From Sandaracinaceae bacterium (lineage in GTDB: Bacteria; Myxococcota_A; Polyangia; Polyangiales; Houyiibacteriaceae), in the NCBI GenBank assembly GCA_016706685.1, contig JADJJE010000012.1:239188-303187 (forward strand): a stretch of DNA of 64,000 bases, read 5' to 3'. The notes beneath the pieces are model-generated. The model had not been told where the DNA came from, did no database searches, and was given only the letters and a program-made list of their open reading frames with translations. Positions 57,261-64,000 of the stretch are shown piece by piece. A program made the position numbers and the translations under genes. Position 1 is the stretch's first letter. Each line of letters starts with the position of its first letter.

Positions 57261-58874
57261 ATGTCGACGTTTACCCTGAACGGGCGCCAGATCGCCTTCG
57301 AAGCCGGCGAGACCATCATGCAGGCCGCGTGGCGGTCGGGCATCGAGATCCCGCACTACTGCTGGCACCCCGGCCTCAGCGTCGCGGCCAACTGCCGCAT
57401 GTGCTTGGTCCACATCGAGAGCGGTCGCCAGATGGCGATGCCCATCGTGAAGTGGGACGAGAAGAAGAAGGCCTACGTCCCGGACACCAAGCCCAAGCTC
57501 ACGCCCGCGTGTCAGCAGACGGCCGCCGAGGGCATGGTCATCAGCAGCGAGAGCGCCGAGGTGAAGCAGGCGCAGGCCGCCGTGCAGGAGTTCCTGCTGC
57601 TCAACCACCCGGTGGACTGCCCCATCTGCGACCAAGCGGGCGAGTGCAAGCTGCAGGACTACTACTACGAGCACCAGAGCACGGTGAAGCGCAAGCGCAC
57701 CGAGCCGGTGCACAAGCCCAAGGGCGTGCGCTTCGGGCCCACCATCGTCTACGACGCCGAGCGCTGCATCATGTGCACGCGCTGCATCCGCGTGTGCGAC
57801 GAGCTGGCGGGTGACCACGTGCTGGACATGCGCGAGCGCGGCAACCGCAACGAGATCACCGTGGCCCAGGGCCGCGAGCTGGACCACCGCTACACGCTCA
57901 TGACCGAGCACGTGTGCCCCGTGGGCGCGCTCACCAGCAGCGACTTCCGCTTCAAGGCGCGCGTGTGGTTCCTGAAGAGCCAGGAGGGCGTCTGCTCCGG
58001 CTGCGCCACGGGCTGCAACACGCACGTGGACTTCGATCCGCGCTACGGCAAGGTCTACCGCCTGCGCCCGCGCGACAACATGGACGTCAACAAGTTCTGG
58101 ATGTGCGACGACGGCATGATGACGTATCGCCGCCAGAGCGAAGACCGCGTGCTCACGGCGTCGCTCGGCCGCGGTGACGCCCGCGTGCCGGCCTTCGGCG
58201 ACGAACCCTTCCAGCAGGCCGCGCGCCAGCTCGGCTCGGTCACGTCCAACAAGATTGGCGTGGTGCTCAGCGCGCAGCACAGCAACGAAGACAACTACGC
58301 CCTCGCGCAGCTGGCCAAGAAGCTGGGCACCAGCAAGGTGTACCTCGCTGGGCTCGACGCCACGCGCGAGGGCTGGGTGGCCGACGCCATCCTGCGCAGC
58401 GCCGACCCCAACCCCAACACGGCGGGCGCCCGTGTCGCGGCCGGCGGCTCGCTCGACGAGACCACCGAAGACCTGCTCCAGGACATCCTGGGCGGCGAGG
58501 TCGAGGCGGTCATCGCCCTCGGCGCGGCGTCGCTCGAGACCCTGGCGGAGCTCGAGGCCCTCACCAAGCTGGATGCCGTCATCAGCCTCACCAGCCACGT
58601 GGGCGCGCTGCCCGCCGCGGCCAGCGTGGTGCTGCCGGTGGCCAGCGTGTTCGAGACGCACGGCACCTTCGTGAACCAGAAGGGCATGCACCAGGCCTTC
58701 CGCCGCGCGGTCTCCGCGCAGGGTGGCGTCGAGCCGGGCTGGAAGACGGTCGCCAAGCTGGCCGAGGCCCTGGGCCACGACCTCGCGCTCGGCGGGCTCC
58801 AAGACATCCGTACCAAGCTGGCCGCCACGGCTGGCGCAGGCGCCACGTCCGGTGGCGCGGAGGCACGCGCATGA
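57261..58874 (+). CDS. nuoG: NADH-quinone oxidoreductase subunit G (short form)
   Basis: The 537-residue protein has an N-terminal 2Fe-2S domain (HYCWHPGLSVAANCRMCLV), the His-Cys motif HPVDCPICDQAGECKLQDYY, a 4Fe-4S pair of motifs (RCIMCTRCIRVCDE, HVCPVGAL) and a short molybdopterin-oxidoreductase-like domain with SGCATGCNTHVD. It is shorter than E. coli NuoG (about 900). nuoE and nuoF, which normally precede it, are absent from this operon. It overlaps nuoH by four bases. Confidence 0.95.
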   Translation: MSTFTLNGRQIAFEAGETIMQAAWRSGIEIPHYCWHPGLSVAANCRMCLVHIESGRQMAMPIVKWDEKKKAYVPDTKPKLTPACQQTAAEGMVISSESAEVKQAQAAVQEFLLLNHPVDCPICDQAGECKLQDYYYEHQSTVKRKRTEPVHKPKGVRFGPTIVYDAERCIMCTRCIRVCDELAGDHVLDMRERGNRNEITVAQGRELDHRYTLMTEHVCPVGALTSSDFRFKARVWFLKSQEGVCSGCATGCNTHVDFDPRYGKVYRLRPRDNMDVNKFWMCDDGMMTYRRQSEDRVLTASLGRGDARVPAFGDEPFQQAARQLGSVTSNKIGVVLSAQHSNEDNYALAQLAKKLGTSKVYLAGLDATREGWVADAILRSADPNPNTAGARVAAGGSLDETTEDLLQDILGGEVEAVIALGAASLETLAELEALTKLDAVISLTSHVGALPAAASVVLPVASVFETHGTFVNQKGMHQAFRRAVSAQGGVEPGWKTVAKLAEALGHDLALGGLQDIRTKLAATAGAGATSGGAEARA

Positions 58875-60451
58875 CCACTGGTCTCTTGCTGCTCACCACG
58901 GCGCTGAAGATCCTCTTCATCCTGCTGGTCACCGTGGGCGCGTTCGCCCCCATGCTGGTGTGGGCCGAGCGCCGCCAGAGCGCCATGATGCAAGACCGCA
59001 TCGGGCCTCATCGCGCCGGCATCATGCTGCCGCGCGGCACCGCCGAGATGCTGGGCGCCACGGTCGCGCCCATGCGCTTCGGCGCGCTCGCTGCGGGTGC
59101 CCTCGGGGCCGTGGTGCTCTTCGTGTTCGCGTGCGCCTGGGCCATCGACGACCCCGAGCTGGTGCCGGGCGTCAGCGTCTTGCAGCTGGTGCAGATGGGC
59201 GTGGGCCTGCTGGTGCTGGGCGGCATCATGGACGTGGGCGCCAAGATCCACGGCATGCTGGCGGCCAACGGCGGCAACATCTCGCTCGCGGGTCTGCTGC
59301 ACCCCTTGGCCGATGCCTTGAAGTTCATCTTCAAAGAAGACTTCATCCCGCCCAAGGCGGACAAGCTGCTCCACTCGCTGGCGCCCATCGTCACGCTCAT
59401 GCCGGCCATCGCGGTGTTCGCGGTCATCCCGTTCTCCGACGTGCTCTACCTCGAGCACTGGGACGCCGTGGTGCCCCGCAACGGCGTGGTCGACGGCGAA
59501 GCCACCGCCATCCCGCTGCAGGTGGCCAACCTCAACGTGGGTGTGCTCTTCCTCTTCGCCATCGCGGGCACGGGCATCATCGGCGCGGCCATCGGCGGCT
59601 ACGCGTCGGACAACAAGTACTCGCTCATCGGCGGTATCCGCGCGGCCAGTCAGATGGTCAGCTACGAGGTCGCGCTCGGCCTCACCATCGTGCCGTGCAT
59701 CATGATCTACGACTCGCTGCGCCTCGAGGCCATGGCCACGTGGCAGCACGACAACGGCGTGTGGGGCGTGTGCGTGCTGCCCGTCACCATCGCCTTCGTG
59801 CTGTTCTTCACGGCCGCCATCGCCGAGACCAAGCGCATCCCGTTCGACTTGCCCGAGGGTGAGTCGGAGCTCGTGGGCGGCTACCTCACCGAGTACTCCG
59901 GCATGAAGTTCGGCATGTTCTTCATGAGCGAGTTCATCGAGGTGGTGGGCCTCGCGGCGGTTGCCGCGGTGGTCTTCTTCGGGGGCTGGGACCTGCCGTT
60001 CGTCTACCGCGACGGCATCGACCTCCCGGGCGTGTGGGACGCGCAGCTCGCGTCCTTCGTCATGGGCGTCCAGTACAGCCCCGACACCCCGGGCATCGAC
60101 GCCACGGGCATCGCGCTCGCGCACTGGGGCATCCTGGCGCTCGGCGTGGCTGGCTTCCTGGCCAAGATCGTGGCGCTCATCTGGTTCCAGCTGCTCACGC
60201 GCTGGTCCCTCCCGCGCTTCCGCTACGACCAGATGATGATGCTCTGCTGGAAGGGCCTGCTGCCTGCCGCGCTCATCAACATCTTGTTCACGGGCGTCAT
60301 CGTGCTGCTGGGCGAGCCCGCCATGAAGTTCGCCGTCTGGAGCGGCACCATCGTGGTCGTGGGCAGCTTGGTCTTCTTCTTCCTCCCCGCCCTCAAGCGG
60401 GACACGCGCGTCGCGGCCCCCGCTTCGCCAGCTTCACCCGTCGCGCACTGA
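58871..60451 (+). CDS. nuoH: NADH-quinone oxidoreductase subunit H
   Basis: The 526-residue membrane protein is longer than usual (about 330-420). The core motifs are AERRQSAMMQDRIGPHRAG, LADALKFIFKEDFIPP and ETKRIPFDLPEGESELVGGY, with EYSGMKFGMFF. Extra hydrophobic and loop segments (for example GGWDLPFVYRDGIDLPG) account for the length. It forms the quinone channel entrance. Confidence 0.95.
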   Translation: MTTGLLLLTTALKILFILLVTVGAFAPMLVWAERRQSAMMQDRIGPHRAGIMLPRGTAEMLGATVAPMRFGALAAGALGAVVLFVFACAWAIDDPELVPGVSVLQLVQMGVGLLVLGGIMDVGAKIHGMLAANGGNISLAGLLHPLADALKFIFKEDFIPPKADKLLHSLAPIVTLMPAIAVFAVIPFSDVLYLEHWDAVVPRNGVVDGEATAIPLQVANLNVGVLFLFAIAGTGIIGAAIGGYASDNKYSLIGGIRAASQMVSYEVALGLTIVPCIMIYDSLRLEAMATWQHDNGVWGVCVLPVTIAFVLFFTAAIAETKRIPFDLPEGESELVGGYLTEYSGMKFGMFFMSEFIEVVGLAAVAAVVFFGGWDLPFVYRDGIDLPGVWDAQLASFVMGVQYSPDTPGIDATGIALAHWGILALGVAGFLAKIVALIWFQLLTRWSLPRFRYDQMMMLCWKGLLPAALINILFTGVIVLLGEPAMKFAVWSGTIVVVGSLVFFFLPALKRDTRVAAPASPASPVAH

Positions 60452-60471
60452 CGTAGGCCAAGGAGTTCATC

Positions 60472-61104
60472 ATGGCGGCAACCGTCAAGGTCATCACGAA
60501 GCCCCCCCGCACGCTGGCCGACCAGGCCTACATCCCCGCCATCGCGCAGGGCCTGCGTCTCACCATGGGGCGCTTCTTCAAGAACACGTTCAGCGCGCGC
60601 GAAGACGGCGAGATCGTCACGCTCATGTACCCGGAGGAGACGGAGGCCTACCCCGAGCGCTTCCGCGGCATCCACCGCCTCACGCAGCGCGCCGATGGCT
60701 CGCCGCGCTGTGTGGCGTGCCTCTGCTGCAGCACGGCCTGCCCGGCGCAGTGCATCCACATCGAGGCCGGCGAGTACGGCGAGGGCGACCCGCGCCACGG
60801 CTACGAGCGCTACCCCGTCACGTTCGTCATCGACGAGCTGCGCTGCATCTTCTGCGGCTACTGCGTGGAAGCGTGCCCGTGTGACGCCATCCGCATGGAC
60901 ACGGGCGCGCACATGCCGCCCAGCACCTCGCGCGACCACTTCCTGTACGACAAGGAGACCCTGCTCTCCCTGCCGGGCCGCGATGGCAGCTACCTGACGG
61001 CCAACCCGCGCCACGAGCCGGGCGACGCGAGCCACCCGGCGTGGACCGCGAGCGCGGCCACTGACACGTGCCCTCCCTCCGGGGGGGTCTTCGACTTCTA
61101 CTGA
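60472..61104 (+). CDS. nuoI: NADH-quinone oxidoreductase subunit I
   Basis: The 210-residue ferredoxin-like protein binds two 4Fe-4S clusters through CVACLCCSTACPAQCI and CIFCGYCVEACPCDAI. An AAGGAG ribosome site lies 7 bases before ATG 60472. It carries electrons to NuoB. The nuo operon ends here: J-N are not in the window. Confidence 0.96.
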   Translation: MAATVKVITKPPRTLADQAYIPAIAQGLRLTMGRFFKNTFSAREDGEIVTLMYPEETEAYPERFRGIHRLTQRADGSPRCVACLCCSTACPAQCIHIEAGEYGEGDPRHGYERYPVTFVIDELRCIFCGYCVEACPCDAIRMDTGAHMPPSTSRDHFLYDKETLLSLPGRDGSYLTANPRHEPGDASHPAWTASAATDTCPPSGGVFDFY

Positions 61105-61122
61105 AGTGGGCGAGGAGCGGGC

Positions 61123-62939
61123 GTGAGTACGATCGCGAGGCGGAGAGGTACCCCGGCGCTGGGTCTGATTGGCCTCGTTCTGGGGCTGGTTGCGGGTTCG
61201 GCGTCGGCGCAGGGCAGCGTGGAGTTCGGTGTGGTGGACGCTGGCACGGTGCGCGTCTTTGCCGTGCAGAACGTGGCCATCGAAGAGGTGCAGACCGCTC
61301 ACGGCCGCCGTGTGGTCGCGCTGCCGAACATGGGGCACGGCACCGGCTTCTCGGTGCCGGGCAACGACCGCCTGTTGCTGACGGCGGCCCACGTGGTGAC
61401 CGACGCGCTCTATGGTGGTGCGACTCCCTGGCGACGGAGCGTACTTTCCCGCTCGCGTCGCGTATCGCGACGAGGAACGCGACGTAGCGGTGCTGCTGAT
61501 CGATGGCGACGTTCCGCCGCTCGCGCTGCAGCCCTGCGACCCATGTGCTGCGGACTCGGCAGCCCGTCTTCACGGTGGGCTATCCGCTCGACGCCAGCCG
61601 GCGCCAGGCACAGTCATCGCGCGGCATCGTCGGCGGTGTTCGTGATGACGGTCAGGTCCAGCTCGATATGGACGTGAACCCGGGCAACTCGGGGGGGCCC
61701 GTCATCGACGAGGCCGACCAGGTGGTGGGCATGCTGGTGGCGCGCGGCGATGTGGCCAGCGGCGTGCAGGGCGTGGCTGTCGCCGTGCCGTTGGTGACCC
61801 TACACGACGCGCTCGCGCAAGCACGGGAGCGCGTCCGCGATGGCCGAGTGCCCATGCTTCCACAAGATGCCGCGCGTGCCGCGCACGTCATCGACACGCT
61901 CTCGCGCGTGGGCCTCATGCGCATCCTGCGCGAGGCATCGGACGTGACCGAGGGCACTGCGGACACACAGACCATTCAGGAGATTCGTGCGCTGAACGCG
62001 CCCGGCCTGGCGCCCGACATGCAGGTGTTCGTGGCCGCGTTCCTGTGGGATGCGGCGCAGATGCTGATGTTCCGCGCGGGCGACCACGTGAGCCCTTCGA
62101 CCATGGCGGTCGGCGCGACTCGCACGCTGGCGGAAGAGCTGCTCAACGAGGCCTCGGCGCTGCTCCGCGCTGCCGCTACCGCGGATCCACGGTGGTCGAC
62201 CGCTCGCCGTTCGTGCGCGTCACCACGGGTGGCGCAGCCGTGCTCATGTCGTCCGAGGCGCTGCGCCCGTTCGTCGATGCGTTCCCCGCGACCGCCGCGA
62301 CAGCGCTTCCACCGGTTCCTGCAGAGAACTGGGACTGGCGGTCACGTCGGACCTGGACACTGGTTGCGGGTCTGGGCGGAGGCGTCGGCGCGTTCTCCGG
62401 CGACCGTGGGGACGACCACGGCGAAAGGCAGTAGTCTGCCAACCGGTACTGCAGTTCGCCTGTTCGTGGGGCTGCATCGCCCTGAGTGCGCTCATCCACC
62501 CTCGCGTTTGAGTTCGACTTCTTGATGATCACCCGGGCGCAAGCGGGGGAGGACTCCACGCCCTCCAACTACGACTACGATGACGACTACTTCGCGGTTG
62601 GAGACAACGAACGCTCCCTCGGTGGCTCCGGCTCGTTGCTGATTCGCTTCCACCCTGGCGGCTTCCCGTTCTACCTCGGCGTGGGCGCTCGGCTCGGCGC
62701 GCAGCGCTTCCAAGGCTCGCGGCTCACCGAGATCTGCGATGAGTTCAGTTGTTTTCCCAGCAGAGGACGCCTCCAATCGGTATGCTCTCGTCCAGCCGGG
62801 CGCGGAGGTGGGTGCAGAGCTCCGCCACGTAGACCTCGGCTTGCGGTTCTTCGCCGGCATTCCAGCCGAGGGGAAGCTCGCCGGTGTGTACACCGTGATG
62901 TTCAACCTGGGTTTCCGTCTGGCAGAAGGTGGGTGGTGA
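61123..62939 (+). pseudogene. Secreted trypsin-like protease with barrel-like C-terminus, broken by several frame shifts
   Basis: A signal peptide (to ASAQ) is followed by the His region TAAHVV. The protein then continues in a second frame (VVRLPGDGAYFPARVAYRDE, DVAVLLIDGD), then a third frame (QPVFTVGYPLDASRRQ, the Ser motif NPGNSGGPVID). The shifts lie near 61411, 61541 and 62190, with further ones near 62400, 62510 and 62755. The later part (FPFYLGVGARLGA, ELRHVDLGLRFFAGIP, NLGFRLAEGGW) looks like strands of an outer-membrane barrel. Joined, it would be an about 600-residue S1-type protease. It either decays or the sequence is poor here. The stop overlaps the next ATG by one base. Confidence 0.75.
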
Positions 62940-63643
62940 TGCGCGCTGCCACGATGACCTTGCTCCTCGCGCTCGCCATGCTCGGCTGCGCCCGTGTGCA
63001 TCCCTTCGAGACCGGGGGGTATCAGCACCCACAGTTCCCCATCTACGTCGCCGCCGGTGAGGCTGAGCGCCTGGTCTCGCAGGACTGGCTGGTGGAGGGC
63101 TGGTCCTTGAGCGTGCACGAGCGGCCGACGCGGCGTTTCCGGAGCTACGGCCGGCAGACTGATCTGGCACTTCGCCACCGGACCAGCAGCGGTCGCATGT
63201 GGCTCGATGTCGTCCCCGTCGAGGCCCGTCCGCGACCAGAAGCTGCGCGTCGTTGGGCGGGAGGTGGTGGCCGGTCGGGAACGCTCAGCACAACAACCTC
63301 GGCGGCCGCCAACGAGCTGCGAATGTTCGGGAACCGCCGAGATCGCTCTGTCCGGGGCATGCAGCGCGCATGGTGCTGCTCGAAGGGGAACAGTGTTGGG
63401 ACTGCCCGCGGAATCGTCGTGTTCGCCCGCGCCAACTACGTTCAGAGCCGCTCACGGCAGTGGCGTGTGGTGCCCGTCATGGTCATCGCGGGCTATGTGA
63501 ACAGCGCGGCCGACTTCGAGCTGGGGGTGGCCGACTTTCAACAGTTCCTGGCCAGCATCCAGCTTCCGCCGAGCGAGAGCGTGAACGACGACGCGGTTGC
63601 GGAAGCGTCAGCCAGGGGAGCGGCGCGGGCAGAAGCGCCCTGA
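62939..63643 (+). pseudogene. Lipoprotein of unknown function, probably frame-shifted
   Basis: ATG 62939 starts a signal peptide with a lipobox (LAMLGCARVHP). The first 90 residues look normal. From about 63225 to 63410 the best-looking protein moves through two other frames (DQKLRVVGREVVAGRE, then ARMVLLEGEQCWDC) before returning to the first frame (VVFARANYVQSRSRQWRVVP, then DFELGVADFQQFLASI). The open frame is unbroken as a whole, but its middle (RRWAGGGGRSG to GNSVGTA) is unlikely to be protein. The ending resembles proteins that report a stress-exerted 'DFQQFLASI' helix; no function is assigned. Confidence 0.55.
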
Positions 63644-63689
63644 AAGCCAGCGTGCCTCTGCCATGACGGACTGCTAGGCTCGCGCGATC

Positions 63690-64000
63690 ATGTCCGAGTC
63701 GAAGAAGCGCTCTCCGTTGACGACCGCCGTGCACGGTGGCGAGCCGCGTTCCTACCCCTACGATGCGCTGGCTGCGCCCATCGCGCAGACGGCCACGTAC
63801 TCCTTCGCCAACACGGAGGAGCTCATCCACTACTTCGAGGGCCGCATCGAGCGCATGGAGTACGGGCGCTACGGCAACCCGACCGTGGCGCTCGTGGAGA
63901 AGAAGGTGGCCGCGCTCGAGGGCGTGGAAGACGCCGCCGCGTTCGCCAGCGGCATGGCGGCCGTGACGCTCACCATCCTGTCGTTGGTGGAGCAGGGCTC
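63690..64000 (+). CDS. Cys/Met-metabolism PLP-dependent enzyme (3' partial)
   Basis: ATG 63690 opens a frame that runs off the window (103 codons seen). It has the start of a gamma-family PLP lyase: TTAVHGGEP, PIAQTATYSFAN, MEYGRYGNPTVALVEKKVAALEG and the PLP-phosphate loop AFASGMAAVT. Cystathionine gamma-synthase, gamma-lyase and O-acetylhomoserine sulfhydrylase all share these, so the exact reaction cannot be decided. The PLP Lys lies beyond the window. Confidence 0.9.
   Translation, partial: MSESKKRSPLTTAVHGGEPRSYPYDALAAPIAQTATYSFANTEELIHYFEGRIERMEYGRYGNPTVALVEKKVAALEGVEDAAAFASGMAAVTLTILSLVEQG

Noticed and set aside
58295..60124. 609-residue minus-strand open frame
   Set aside because: Antisense to nuoG and nuoH.

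Overview
The window is high-GC chromosomal DNA from a myxobacterium-like deltaproteobacterium (Myxococcota, probably Polyangia such as a Sandaracinaceae relative). The main reasons are FHA and Ser/Thr-kinase-like signalling proteins, an OmpA protein with thrombospondin type 3 repeats, secreted proteins with Cys-rich 'CGDG' repeats and short C-terminal membrane anchors followed by Arg, an AgmX/TonB-like C-terminus and isolated type III secretion relatives. The taxon is inferred from gene content; no rRNA is present.

Layout. 1-14 kb: end of an FHA protein, an OmpA/TSP3 outer-membrane protein, a membrane protein, a short operon (unknown, SctL/FliH-like stator, M50 site-2 protease), a secreted Ig-like protein, two tandem histidine kinases (first frameshifted, second with degenerate ATP site), a PP2C phosphatase fused to a cyclic-nucleotide-binding domain and a Cys-rich surface protein. 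14-21 kb: cytochrome P450 and divergent TetR regulator around a perfect palindrome, a STAS-like protein, a SnoaL-FAD oxidase fusion (frameshifted), and a K+ channel-like protein with two RCK domains.

21-33 kb is an accessory island: a zinc-ribbon x4 / PD-(D/E)XK / HTH x3 protein, an RHS polymorphic toxin with HNH-like tip and overlapping candidate immunity gene, a decayed second RHS copy, an IS with a DDE transposase plus a solo IS-end remnant, a third RHS tip fragment, a HipB/HipA-like pair and about 1 kb of almost pure G/C sequence that may be a sequencing artefact.

33-40 kb: a proteolysis neighbourhood. The tmRNA gene (ssrA, tag ANDNAVALAA) diverges from sspB, whose protein ends in a ClpX-binding-like tail. 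Close by lies an operon of clpP, a histidine phosphatase, a convincing presenilin-like GxGD intramembrane protease and an FHA/AAA+ regulator lacking GAFTGA. An NYN-LOTUS protein follows.

40-54 kb: argE, guaA, a frameshifted PEGA lipoprotein, a 250-bp palindromic repeat element, an MBL-like protein, a CinA-like domain protein, rlmB-pyrF, a coiled-coil membrane protein, a five-gene Mla/MCE lipid-transport operon (two ATPases, two permeases, one MCE protein), a pseudokinase with GYF and AgmX-like domains and an orphan SctJ-like lipoprotein. 54-61 kb: complex I genes nuoA-B-C-D-G-H-I. 61-64 kb: a trypsin-like protease gene and a lipoprotein gene, both broken by several reading-frame shifts, then the start of a Cys/Met-metabolism PLP enzyme that runs off the window.

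Several single-base frame breaks lie at short homopolymers in otherwise well-conserved genes, so some 'pseudogenes' may reflect sequence error rather than biology.
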